Shown here in pieces: positions 1 to 11,320 of a DNA stretch of 64,000 bases (within the stretch, counting starts at the first letter, position 1; each line of letters starts with the position of its first letter). Source of the stretch: Alectoria sarmentosa (Eukaryota; Ascomycota; Lecanoromycetes; Lecanorales; Parmeliaceae). The notes below the pieces were generated by a model. That model made no database searches. It saw only the letters and a program-made list of their open reading frames with translations, and was not told the origin of the DNA. The stretch lies in NCBI GenBank assembly GCA_009733775.1, contig WOGZ01000014.1, positions 62,001 through 126,000 of the forward strand, written 5' to 3'. The translations under genes and the position numbers were made by a program.

Positions 1-1154
1 CATACATGTCTCCAGGTTCTGCCTTCAGCTCGTTGATCTCAGCCACTATCAACTGTCTCCATGACAGATTTTCGGGTTCGAGCAGGTGAAAGAGTGTTCC
101 CATCACGGTCGACTTGATCGTATCTAGTCCCGCAATTGTGGCTGTGACCAGGTCATCGCGAGTCATCCCGATTGGGGTTCCAAGTGTGTCATTTGCTTCC
201 TGAACATTGGCAGCTACAGCCTCCCCTTCTGGGGTCATCATCGTATCCTCTGTCGCTTTGCGCAGAAGTCTGATGTTATAATTGAGTCGACGTGATTCTT
301 TGGTGAGAGGCAACGCTGCCAAGGGAAAACAGACCCGATTCCAGAAACGACTAGCATAGAATCGCAGTTCGGTAAAAGTCTGGTTCAAGGCCGTCATGTA
401 CGGTAGAGATTTCAATTCCCCGTGATAGTTAAGCACGTCCAAGTAACGGTTGATGTTGTTCTTTCCCCATATGTATTCCCCACTCGACTCGCGAGTCCAG
501 TGGTTTAGTAATTCCCGTATGTTGATAGTTGTGCCTGAGCCGTTCTTGACCTTGAAACGTGCTAAAGCATCCTCCGCCTGTCGAGTTACGATGTCGTAAA
601 GACATTTGTTGTCCTTCATACCACGAGTCAAGGTGACTTTTCGTTCCCTGAAGCGCCACTTGATTGATTGGGAGGAACGTCAGTGCATAAGGACTTAACC
701 GGCCGAATGAGAAGAGTGCAGGTGTTATTCTGTCGACATGCTTTCCGGTCTTTGCAATCAGTTCCTCGCACAGCTCTGCGCTTGTTCCGTACAATTGAGC
801 CGAAAAGCCTCGAACAGTGCCGAATAAATTGGTCGGACGCTCTGTGTAGAGCCAGTCATGACCCTTGTTCTTCCCCTGCAATATCGAAACTTGCATTTCA
901 GCGCCTAGAACTGCATAGCAGTTCTTCACAAAGCGGATGCCTTGCTTTTCATTGAATCGACGCAACAAGTAAAGTCGGAGGACAAAAGCCCAAATCGACC
1001 ACAGGATTGTGGTTACACGTGGGACAGCAAGAAGATACATCCATTTGACGGTCCTCGAAGCTTGGTGTGAGTCGCTCAGAAAATCATACGATGTTTGAGT
1101 TGTAGGGTTCATATCACTCTCGATTGCTGTGAGATTCGAACCGAACAATTCCAT
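1..1154 (-). CDS. Cytochrome P450, N-terminal part (runs off the left edge), with one frame break
   Basis: Membrane-bound heme monooxygenase, N-terminal two thirds only; the heme-binding Cys region lies beyond the window. From the start at 1154 (or 1112, MNPTTQ) the protein has a short lumenal tail and a hydrophobic anchor (WMYLLAVPRVTTILWSIWAF). The I-helix signature TIAGLDTIKST (the AGxDT oxygen-activation motif) is read near bases 100-145. After FLPINQ the frame must shift by one base at about 659 (one extra base) to continue as WRFRERKVTLTRGMKDNK. From there the frame is open to base 1. No GT-AG intron fits the junction, so this is a frameshift mutation or a sequence error. The next gene (MFS, divergent) is clearly a pseudogene, so decay is plausible. 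The family is secure; the CYP clan is not assigned. Confidence 0.82.
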
Positions 1155-2450
1155 TATAGCGAAAAGGCCGCCTCGTTATGGTACGTAAAATGGATGTCTT
1201 GGATGACTTTTCACTCCTTGAGATTCCAAGGATGAACAACTAGCTATCTTGTCACTGAGGATTCGTGAATATAATAATTGAATTAGCTTTCTCCGATTAC
1301 CTTCATGAGACTCGTGTGAGAAACAATGTACCTTGAACTTCAGGCGAGTGTCACTAGATCTGATTATGGAAAGCTTGCCCCACGAGGTTTTGAGTAAGAA
1401 GTGAAGAAATGAAGACCGCATCCCCAGCATGGAAAGTTGAGGACCTCCAACGAAAAAGCGATAGTTAGTGGGTATTTAAAACCACGGACATCCTGCAGCG
1501 AGGTAAGGCGTATGCAACCGAAATATGAATCGAAAACGATGCCACGTCTTACCGCTGTCATGCCTTCCTGCACTTGAATCGCTCCAGCCGATTTTCGCGA
1601 TTTCCGGTCAGTCTCGGTCAAGAGCCAGTCAACCCCTATACGCTCTTCACCACACCGCCATCCTCCATCCTCCACTTCTTACAACGGCAGGTGCGTCTTC
1701 CTGATATTTCAGTGCGCGCTAGAAAAAATACAATGTCTCAGTCGCTGCCTTACGCTTGAGTTGCGGGATTTTAGAAATCATGCACATCCGGAATACTTTT
1801 CGCAGTCCTACCGGAAAAATCTATTTCAAAGCTCAATGTGGCAGGTTGGTGTTGGAATCTGATGCTGCACTACCCCTCAGTAGCAAATGTCATATGTCAA
1901 ATGTCATATGTGTCATGATACTAGCGTCCTTTTGCTACTATATAAGTAGCCTTCACACCACTCCTTAGCTAGACAATCAATCCTCCTTCATCAAATCCAA
2001 CAGTTGGCCATGGGAAAGAGAACAGATGCATATTTCTCCCCTCAACGCATATTACGTGGTCGAGCTTGATGCCACGTGTGAAGCTGGAAATACGCTGCAG
2101 GGGGCACATGTGAGCAGAAAGCTGCGCGCACCGAGAGGATGGAACCAAGAGAATACTTGCAAGAGCACATTCTACGAGTATGTACACATAAAGTACCTGC
2201 TGATCGTACCATAAAGTAGCTCGTTCCTCACTAATTTTGCCGCAGTTGACCGGTCATGTCCGAATTCTAAGTAAGTAAAGTAGACCGAGGTTCGTCAATT
2301 CTTGCTCAATTTCGTTGATATTGGGGACAGAAAGTAGCTACCTTATGCAGTCGAAAGCGTTAGCCTTTCCTCCCTTCTCAAGACCCAAACAATCGCACCG
2401 TCCTAACATGTTTGCTCCTTCAACTTCTCTCTCCCTTGCCTCTTGTCACT
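1155..2450. other. Intergenic region between divergent P450 and MFS genes
   Basis: Shared upstream region of two divergent genes, 1.3 kb. It contains only short unrelated open frames without recognisable domains. A short tandem repeat of the type GTCATATG(T) lies near 1888-1915. No RNA gene was recognised. Confidence 0.5.
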
Positions 2451-3899
2451 ATGTCTACGAACACGGCCACTTTAGAGCATGATATAGCTCTGCAAAGCAC
2501 GGATATCGAAATCGAACTCAGGAGCGACGTAATAGAAAAGAAGACAGAGTTTGACGCGAGAGACGCTGCGAACACAACGGAGGAACAAACTGTTAAAGAA
2601 GACTCGGAGCTTGAGAACGAGGCCCCAACCCCGAGCGGAGGATCGTAAGCCTGGTCGTATGTCCTCGCCACATTCCTCATATTCATTAGTGCATGGTAAG
2701 GTAATCCCCAGATCCCCTTGAGAAAAGCTCGTCCCTAATCCTTCCAGGGGTCTCACCCAGGTCTTTGGAATTTTCCAAGAAATCTACATTGCCACCCTGC
2801 TTCCTGGCGTATCACCCAGTGCCATATCCTGGATCGGCAGCGTGCAGTGCTTCCTCGTCATCGTCCTTGGCGCCCTCACCGGCCCCCTCTTCGATGCCAG
2901 CTACCTACGCCCCCTCCTGGTGCTCGGCTGTACCCTCATCGTCCTCGGCATGGCCACGCTCTCTCTGGCAACTGCCTACAGGCAAGTCTTCCTTTCGCAG
3001 AGTTTATGCGTCCGCCTCGGCGCCGGCCTCATCTACGTCCCTTCCCTCGCACTCGTCACAACGCTGTTCCCACCCTCAAGTCGCCCGCCCCTGGGCCATC
3101 GGTTGCGCCAACTCGGGAGGCAGTATCGGTGGAATTATCTTCACCTTCATGCTGCGTCGCCTTGTTCCTGCGATCGGATTCCCTTGGGCAGTGCGTGCTG
3201 TTGCCCTGGTCAATCTCCTTCTCTCCATCATAGCCCTAGCCATCATTCTCCCACACCACCCGCAACCCACGGGCCATCGGCGTGCCGTACTAGACTTGCG
3301 GGCCTTCCGAGAGCTGAGCTTCATGCTTTTTGCACTTGCGCTGTTGGTCAACTACGTCGCCTTCTACATCCCGGCCTTCTACCTTCCCGTGATCGCGACC
3401 AAAGCTTTGGGCCAGAGCCAGGACTTTGCATTTGAGTCATTGGCGTTCGTAAGCGTGGGGTCGTTTTTCGGACGCACCATACCTATGCTGGCTGCGTCAC
3501 GCGTTGGTTCGGTGCAGGTCTACTTGGTGGCAACGCTGGCGGCTGTGGTGGTGCTGTTCTCGTGGACGGCCATTCACAATGTCGCCGGCTTTGTCGTCTT
3601 CTCTGTGGTGTTTGGTCTCATCTCGGGGGCGCTAGTTGCAGCACCAAGCGCGGCGATCTCCCACCCGGTGCTTGCACCGTCGATGAGCGTCATTGGCACG
3701 CGCTTGGGGATACTGTGGATGTTTGGCAGTGTTGGAGTACTCATCGGGGCGCCAATTTACTGGGGCAATAGTGGATGTTCAACGAGGATATTTCGTGCCC
3801 GGGCAGTGCTTTGCAGGAGCAATGGTAGGGGCAGGATCGCTATGCTTAATAACGCCTCTCACTGAAGTTCTGAGGTACAATAAAAGGCACGAGCCCTGA
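2451..3899 (+). pseudogene. MFS transporter of the monocarboxylate-permease type, disrupted
   Basis: Proton-coupled plasma-membrane carrier family (MCT/MCH-like). An acidic N-terminal tail (from ATG 2451) leads to the first helix, read as AWSYVLATFLIFISAWG. A clean 52-bp GT-AG intron (2696-2747) joins AW to GLTQVFGIF. Then come LLPGVSPSAISWIGSVQ and later WAIGCANSGGSIGG, all family hallmarks. Three lesions break it. A TAA at 2646-2648 sits where a Gln codon is expected (CAA to TAA, a C-to-T change in CpA context). A +1 shift near 3075-3090 lies between LALVTTLF and ARPWAIG. A second +1 shift near 3760 lies between LIGAPI and TGAIVDVQRGY. The true C-terminus ends at 3899 (YNKRHEP). A substrate cannot be told. 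Confidence 0.85.
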
Positions 3900-4252
3900 C
3901 TAACGTAGCGTAATAAGATATGGACATCGGGGAAAGTGTGGTGCACACCACCATTTCATATCACTCAATACGATCCTGAATAGTTAAGCCGGTCTATACA
4001 TTACTCACTAGTCACGATCTCGCTCTTTACCCTTAAGCACCTCGAACAAGGGCACATCCCTCCATTGCTCTGCCATTGAGCGAAGGATCAATGCCATAGA
4101 AACTGTGCCCAGATCAGTTCCAATTTGTCATGGCTGGCATCTACCAAAGCCTTGAAGAGCAAAATTGTACAAGGCATTGACACACCGAGAGAAGGACAAC
4201 GAAGAAGCCCCATGAAATACGGACCAATGGTGTATAAAAAAAAGTTCGTAAC
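3900..4252. other. Short convergent intergenic region
   Basis: Region between the ends of the MFS pseudogene and the Nudix remnant. I see no gene in it. Confidence 0.4.
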
Positions 4253-4334
4253 TCAGAAGTGGATCCGCCGATGGATCCTTGACACCAGCTCCAAATAGTC
4301 CGGCTCGTTCCGCGCATGGATATAGCCATGTCTA
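4253..4334 (-). pseudogene. C-terminal fragment of a Nudix hydrolase gene cut off by a transposon
   Basis: Reading on the minus strand from the left end of the AT-rich element gives HGYIHARNEPDYLELVSRIHRRIHF and then TGA (4253-4255). This is the expected C-terminus of the fungal Nudix/DUF4743 (thiamine-pyrophosphokinase-associated) family. If the element (4335-9835) and one TA are removed, the codons join in frame with the other half at 9836: DFLVRY-R-HGYIHARNEPDY. The fragment is therefore the 3' end of the gene at 9836-10792, now separated by 5.5 kb. It has no start codon and cannot be expressed as a normal gene. Confidence 0.88.
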
Positions 4335-4369
4335 CGACGGACGACGGCTACAACTAGGACAAAACCAAA
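4335..4369 (+). repeat. Left terminal inverted repeat of the element
   Basis: 35-bp arm, GC-richer than the interior, preceded by TA. It pairs with 9801-9835 with a single mismatch (third base, A versus G). Confidence 0.92.
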
Positions 4370-7300
4370 AAGAAAAGAAAAAAAGAAAAAAGAAAAAAAT
4401 TTCTTTTCTTTTGCAATTGTTCCACTTCCTCATCTTTTTTTTTTTATAAATTATTTATTCATAATGCTCAATCACGACCAAGGCGATCGTTCATCGAAAG
4501 ATTTAAATATATATAAAAATGAGATTTTTGATTGATTATATACATTGTATTAAAAACAAAAAGAGATTATTGTTTGATTTATTAATAATAAAGATTTAAT
4601 TCTCGATTTTTATACGCTTTAACGTCGATTATAGAAATGAAATATTTCGCAATAAAATCGTACGAAGAATATAAAATAGTTACGAAATCGCATTCAATTT
4701 TTATTTTATAAATATAAATTTTCGAACAATGAGATATTTAAGTGATTAAAAAATAAAGACTTTATAATTATAATTAAAGGTTTCGTACGAATCAAAAAAG
4801 CGTTTAATCTTAAACGATTAAAAATTAATCGAGAAATAAGAAAATATATGAATAATATCATACGAAGACTTATAAAACAAAAGATTGAAAAGAATATAAT
4901 TTAGAGTTACGATAAAGAACTTTTGATAGAGCGTTTTCGAAAGATAAGGTATTCAATTATCAAATATTCTTTATACGACTTTATTTATTACATATATGTT
5001 AATCTAATTTAAAAATCGTCTCTTTATTCAATATCGTATAATCTTTTTTAATGTTATTAATCGACGATATCATGATGTGCAACGCATAAAAAACGAATAT
5101 GTTATTTTTAATTTAAATCTAATATGATTCGTGAACGATTATAATAAATTTATAAATTTTGAAATCGAGATTTACGATGCAATAAAAGAGCTTGTTCGAT
5201 ATCTTTCGTGATTTATAATCAACATTTTCAATCGTATAATTATTAATGTTTTACGAGAATATTTGAATTATGTTTTCGTATTAAGATAATAATCTCGCTT
5301 TATACGATTTAATCGTGATCATAAAACGATTTTAATAACTTAAACTCATCTTTAAATATAATAAATATACGATTCGAAACTGAGTTTTAAAAATTGTTAT
5401 ATATACGAAATCAATATTAATAATCAACGAATCGAATTTTAATGAACTTAATTGATCAAATCGTTATTTAATAAATAAATAAATTTCTTCGATGCACTTC
5501 GTACGATAAATAAATATTTTAAAAATATGTTAATCGATCGAATTGCATTTTTTATATTATACTTTTCGATTATTCGTATAAAGGTCACGCATTATGTGAA
5601 CGAATAAAATATATATATTTTATATAAATAATTAAAACGCTTAAAAGTCGAATCAAAAAAATTAAAAACATTATTTTTCAAATTTAAATCAAATATCAAA
5701 AATTATAATTTTAATTTATACGAATCAACTTTTACTCGATTATGTCATAACGTAAAAGATTATAATAAATTTTATAAATTTTATATTTATATATTCAACG
5801 TTTTTCGTATAAAAATTAATTTTATTTTTATATATTTAACATTTTTCGTATAAAGATGAAATTTAAGATTATTTAAAACGTTATACATATTTTAATCGAA
5901 AATTAATACATTTCTTTAAATTTAAACGATTATTTTTTTCTCTTTATATTGAATTAATGTAACACATTTATACGAAATCGAGACTTCGATTCATATTTAT
6001 CTCTTTTTATCTCGATCGAAAATAATCAATCATCGTGATTGAATTATTATTTGACGCTTTATACGATAATTAACAATTATAAAATCGAAAATCTCGAATT
6101 TTATTTTATTTTATTTTGCTCGAAAAGCCGAAAAATGCATTAAAATAAAATAAATTAAATTCACGATTATTAAAAAATGTACGATAATTAAATTTTAAAA
6201 AAAAAGATTTAAAGAAAGATTTTGAGAAATAATTATAAAAAATGAATAATATTTTATAAATTTTTCGTATAAAGTTATTTTTCGAATATACGATGTTTTT
6301 TTTTTAAGAGAACTCGTTTTTATGTAAATATCGAAATGTAAACTAATTAATGATTTATATCGAGCGAAAAGATCACAATATAAATATTATTATGCTTTAA
6401 ATCCCCGTTTCGTACGATTCATTTTTATTATTATTAAATATTATAACATTAATGCTTTTTAAATTATTAATTTTTTTAATTTTTTATTAAATTTCGATAT
6501 ATTTAAAAATTAATTTAAAGTGTTTATTTATACGTAATTAATCGAATTTATTTCGACTTTATAAGATATTCAACGAGATTTTAAATTTCATTAATTATTT
6601 TCTTTATTACTTTAATTTTCATATAAAAGATCTTTTATATAAGAATTTCGATTTGAATTTTATAATTAAAAAACTATAATTGAATCTGCTCGACAAATTA
6701 ACATTATATAACATTTTTCGATTAAAAAAAAATTACATTAACAAATAATCATATTTATATAAATATTATAATTATTTTACAAATTATGATGAATGCTTTT
6801 ATTAATAAAAGAAAGATAATGAATTTAACGAAGGTTATATTCACTTAAATAATTAATATATCTTTTTAATTATCATTATACGATTTATTAATTTAATTAT
6901 CATTATACGATTTATTAATTTTTAAATAAATATCGCAATTATTTATATCACTCATCGTACGATTAAAAACAATTAAGATTTTATTTATTATAATATTTTA
7001 TAAGAGCGAGATCATTTTTTACGTTTATTAAAAAAAAAATCGAATCTCGAATGATTTTTAATTCGATCTTAATTCAAAAATAATGATTTGATAAAACTTT
7101 TCGAAAATGTAAAACTCGTATAAATTACGAAAAAGCTTTTAAAAGAAGATTATTTTGATAAAATCAATCGAAATAAGAAATATGTTATTATTTTAATCGT
7201 TTAAAAACGAATTGCGCGTTTTCATACGAAGCTTTATACTCAAAAAGAAAGATTTAATAATAATCTTTTTATCAACACACAATTTCAAATTAAAAAAAGA

Positions 7301-9100
7301 GATAAATAAGTTATACGATTTTAATCTTATTCACAAATTTTCGAGAATTTATTTAAATAACAAAATCTTCTCATTTTTCAAATTATATAAAAATCTTATA
7401 CGATTAAATAAAAATCTCAAACAAAAAGAAAAAAAAAATAAGTCGTACGATCTTAATTTAATTTTAAAATCTTCGAAAATTTATTTGAATAGCAAAATCT
7501 TCTCATTTTTTAAGTTGCGCGAAAATCTCGTATAATCAAATAAAAATCTTAAACGTCAATTTTTTGTATATTAATTTCTTAGATATCAACTCGCAAAAAA
7601 TCTCGTTGAAATCTTTTTAATAATATATTATTTGATGATCTTTTAACGAATTTTATCGAATATTAAAAAAATCAAATATCAATTTTTATGACAATAAACT
7701 TTATACGAAATAATTTAAATAATTATATATATACGAACTTTATTTCTTTCATTGAATAATTCTCAACGATTTTAACAATTAAAATAACATTAATTGCGTT
7801 TAAATTAATAATTCGCGATTCGTTTAATTTCTTTCAATTTTTATTTAAAAATTTAAAAATTGATTATACGAAATATTAAACGAAAAACATGAAAAAAGTC
7901 TTAAATAATATCATTAAAAAATAAATAAATAAGAAAATAACAAAAAGAAAAAAGAAATAATAAAACAAAAAAAAGTAATAAGTCAAATAAAATTTATGCT
8001 TTATACGATGTTAATTAATTATAATTAAATCTTTATATAAAAGAAATAAATTGATTTAAAGTATCTTTTAATAAAAGACTTGAATTTACGAATTTACAAC
8101 TCTCATAAATAAATATCTTAAAATCTTAATATTTTTTTTTATTAATGTTTAAATTCTTCGTATAAAGCAATTTATTATTTTTTTAATTTGTTAATTGTTA
8201 TAATAATAATGCTCGTGATTTATTAATTACAATAATAATGTTTATAATTTATCAATTAATTATATAAACAAATTTACGCAAAATTTAAAAAACTTCGTAC
8301 GAATGTTATTTGAAATAATGTATTTAAATTTTTATTTGTGTTACATTAAGAGAAATGTTTTATACGATATATAGAAATAATTTATCTTAATTTCTCTTTA
8401 TATAAAATATTGATTTTAAACATCACGCAAAAATATAAGTTAATCGTTCAAATATATAATTATATTTTAAAATGTGTTATATATAAAAAAAAACTCGCAA
8501 AACTTCATATAACAAAAACTTCGTATTTATTCAAAAAATTATGAAGTTGATAAATCTTTTTCTCGCGATTAACTTTTTTTCATTAATTTAAAGACTTGAA
8601 AGTTTGCGTTATTATTGTTGTTTATGTAACGTATAATTTTTTCTTTTCGATAAACGCGAACGATTTCGATCGTTATCTTTATTTTTATCGTCTTTATCAT
8701 TTTTTATATTTTTGAAAAAACATTGAACATCGTAATCTCGTTATTTGCAATTAACGTACGCTTTTTTAAAATGTCTTATAATGTAATAGTATAAAAAAAA
8801 AAACGAAGATTCGAACGCGATATTCGACACGCGATATAAATAATAAAAAATGTTTATTCTCGCGATTAAATCAAGATAATATTAATATAATCAATTTTAT
8901 GCATTTTTATTTAAATAAAAATAATCGCTTTTTTAACGAAAATTATATTTTGTTTTAAAAAGACGAGAAGTGCACGTCTTAAATCGTTATAAACGAAACT
9001 CGTTAATTGTTATTATCTTATTTAAAAATGAGAATTTAAATCGATTATCATAAAAGCGATAATAATAATAATAACGTTTTATAAAATAAAAACTTTATCG

Positions 9101-9490
9101 TACGAAATATATTAATTTAATTTAATTTCGTATAAAGTATAAAAAGAGAAAAATAATAATAATGAAAAAGATAATATAATATATATATAATAATGATAAT
9201 AATAATAATAATAATAATAATATTATCGTACGAAATATATTAACTCAATTTTGTATAAAATGTAAGAAAAATTGTAATATGAAATTTGTTATAATTTTAA
9301 AAAATAGTATTATACGTATATAATAATAATAATAATAATGATAATAATAATATTATTATACGAAATATATTAATTTAACTTCGTATAAAGTATAAAAAAA
9401 ATTACAATATAAGATTTATTACAACTTTAAAAAATAGCATTATATATACGTGATAATAATAATAATAATAATAATGTTATTATACGAAGT
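9101..9490 (+). repeat. Three tandem units of about 129 bp inside the AT-rich element
   Basis: The phrase TACGAAATATATTAA recurs at 9101, 9229 and 9359, a period of 128-130 bp. Each unit continues with a CGTATAAAGT-like stretch and ends in an (AAT)n tract. A shorter fourth unit follows to about 9570. Subterminal tandem repeats of this kind are common in DNA transposons, but AT-rich decay blurs the units. Confidence 0.65.
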
Positions 9491-9800
9491 TAATTATACA
9501 TAAATAATTTCGTATAAAGTTTTATAAAAATATTATATATATATAATAATAATAATGATAATAATGATGAAAAAAAGAAAAAAAAGAAAATCAAAATATT
9601 ATATAATCTTTTTTTTATCATTTAAGCTAGCTCAATCGAGTTAATGAATTATATTATAACTTTTAAAATTATATTTTATCATAAAATCGAAGAAATTTAC
9701 ATTATTCGTATAAAGATAAACAATTGTATATAATGTAGATAGTAAATATCTCATTCGAAATCGCAAATTCAAATTCAAAATCTGAATTTTTTCTTTGGTC

Positions 9801-9835
9801 TTTGGTTTTGTCCTAGTTGTAGCCGTCGTCCGCCG
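9801..9835 (-). repeat. Right terminal inverted repeat of the element
   Basis: 35-bp arm, the reverse complement of 4335-4369 with one mismatch, followed by TA at 9836-9837 and then by Nudix coding sequence. Confidence 0.92.
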
Positions 9836-10792
9836 TATATATCGGACCAAGAAATCAATCCAAGCGACCGCGCTATTCGGCTTGACCCGTCCCTCTTTGA
9901 GCGCCACCACGGTCTCCTCCACGCCCCAGAGATAAAACTCCGCCACCACCATCCTTGGGCTTCGGCACCACATCCGCTCCTCCCAACTCCATGTCATACA
10001 AATGATGCGTCGCCGGCTGCAGCAAGCCCACCTCGCCCCCGGCCCGCGCTCGTCTCTCATATAAAAGTAGGAAAATCGCGCCGACGGGCCTCGTCAGACC
10101 CTCCGGCAACGACGCTTCCTTCTCTGCTTCGCGGACCATGCATGCGACCTCGTCTTCCCCGGCCACCATGGCTCCTCCCACCGTGTTGTCCAGCATCCCG
10201 GGATACGTCTGCTTGGTGGCCCCCCCAGCGCGGGATCCACAATCGCATCTCGCCCGCCGGCGGTCGGGTTTTTTTTGCAAAAGGCCATCACGTGGACGCC
10301 CACCGTGCGGATGCCGAAGAGGGCGATGCCGCCGCGCGCCAGGCGCACGTCGCGGCCGATGCCGAGGACCTGGTAGAGCTCTCCGCGCCACTGGCGGAGA
10401 AGAGCGAAGCTCGCGTTCTGCCGCGCCGACTCGAGTTGCTCGCCGATGGCCGTCGTTTCGACCTTCGTGCCTCCTGGCGCGTAGCGGATGGTGACGGTCT
10501 TTTCGTCGTGGTCGACTTGGAAGTTGTTGCGAATCCAGGGCATTTTTGGCCACGACGGAAGGAAGGAAGAATGTAGCCGATCGCGACGAGAGCGGATCGT
10601 TCTTCGTCCCATGACTTTTTCAAGCAGAAGCGGTAGAAGGTCGGTATCAATAGCGTGTGTTCCTCGACTTGGTCTGGATAGGGGAGGCTGTAAACATTGA
10701 TTAGTGCGGTGATGCCTACAATAGGCTTGATTTGTATTATACCTATGACAATCGCGCGCGAGATCCAGATACGATTTCGGGTGTCCCGCCAT
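9836..10792 (-). pseudogene. Nudix hydrolase (DUF4743/TPK-associated type), main body, frameshifted and truncated by insertion
   Basis: The gene starts MAGHPKSYLDLARDC at 10792. Recognisable family blocks then appear in changing frames: INVYSLPYPDQVEEHTL, SALVAIGYILPSF, KMPWIRNNFQVD, LRQWRGELYQVLG, KQTYPGMLDNTVGG, then LLQPATHHLYDMEL and EFYLWGVEETVVALKEGRVKPN. The body ends at IDFLVRY against the transposon. At least four frame changes are needed, near 10740, 10560, 10230 and 9950. The Nudix box is GAMVAGEDEVACMVREAEKEASL, where the usual REAxEE reads REAEKE, so one metal-binding Glu of the box has become Lys. This sequence is GC-rich, in contrast to the adjoining element. Active relatives act on nucleoside-diphosphate-linked substrates; this copy is dead. 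Confidence 0.87.
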
Positions 10793-11320
10793 GTTCGATT
10801 AAATCGAAGCCTACGTGTTGATAGTCTGTTTTGGTTTTAGATAAAGTGGTGACCATGTAAGGCAAAGGGAGGAATGGTAGAAGGTTGAACAACACAGAAG
10901 TCTTTTTTTTTTCGGGGGACGAGTGGGGTTGTGGACAGAGTTAAATAATTGAGTGGTCTGATATCATCCTGCATGCGCAAAAGACTCCTACGTACTTAGT
11001 GCGCCTTTTGTCGGGCATGTCCAGCGCATTCAATGCCGGATGCATGCCTCGCACGCTTTAATTTTTTTATGATGATGGTCACTTGAGAGGAAGAGGAACT
11101 GAAAGGGACGGGCAATTACGCCGCCTTTTCGCAGTCTCAGATATATTTCCATGCACGGAAGAAGGCATGTTGACTATATCTAGGAACGACGTGACTTTGT
11201 ATACTTCTTTTGGGTCCTTTCAATCGATTTGGAGCATGGAATGTGGATGAGGGCCATGTGTCCATCTAGCCCATGAATTGCTGCTTCTTAGAATCTTAAG
11301 CTATATGAACCAGCTTGTTC
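10793..11320. other. Intergenic region
   Basis: Lies between the start of the Nudix relic and the end of the permease gene. I see no gene. A poly-T run sits near 10903-10912. Confidence 0.4.

Larger units (their letters stand above)
4335..9835. mobile_element. 5.5-kb TIR element with TA target duplication, interior heavily AT-rich (RIP-like)
   Basis: The two ends carry inverted repeats of 35 bp (4335-4369 and 9801-9835) that match at 34 positions; the left end begins CGACGGACGACGGCTACAAC. Each end is directly bordered by TA (4333-4334; 9836-9837), the target duplication of Tc1/mariner/pogo-type elements. The flanks are two halves of one Nudix gene that rejoin in frame after excision, which fixes the borders. 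The interior is extremely AT-rich and has no credible coding sequence. In a hand count over 4561-4740, 10 of 16 remaining cytosines are in CpG, as expected when CpA has been mutated. At 5.5 kb it is longer than a usual Tc1/mariner copy, so nested insertions or an unusual family are likely. The transposase is not recognisable. Confidence 0.9.

Noticed and set aside
7212..7535. 107-codon open frame in the first AT-rich island
   Set aside because: Composed almost only of Lys, Asn, Ile, Leu, Phe and Ser, as expected from AT-rich sequence; no domain and no conserved pattern.
9482..9518. TATACGAAGTTA...TTTCGTATA palindrome resembling a lox site
   Set aside because: The island is full of TATACGA and CGTATAA words, so a lox-like palindrome is expected by chance; the spacer and arms do not match the real site.
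10788..10805. CCATGTTCGATTAAAT shared with 21762-21777
   Set aside because: A single 16-bp match without flanking similarity is within chance for a window of this size.
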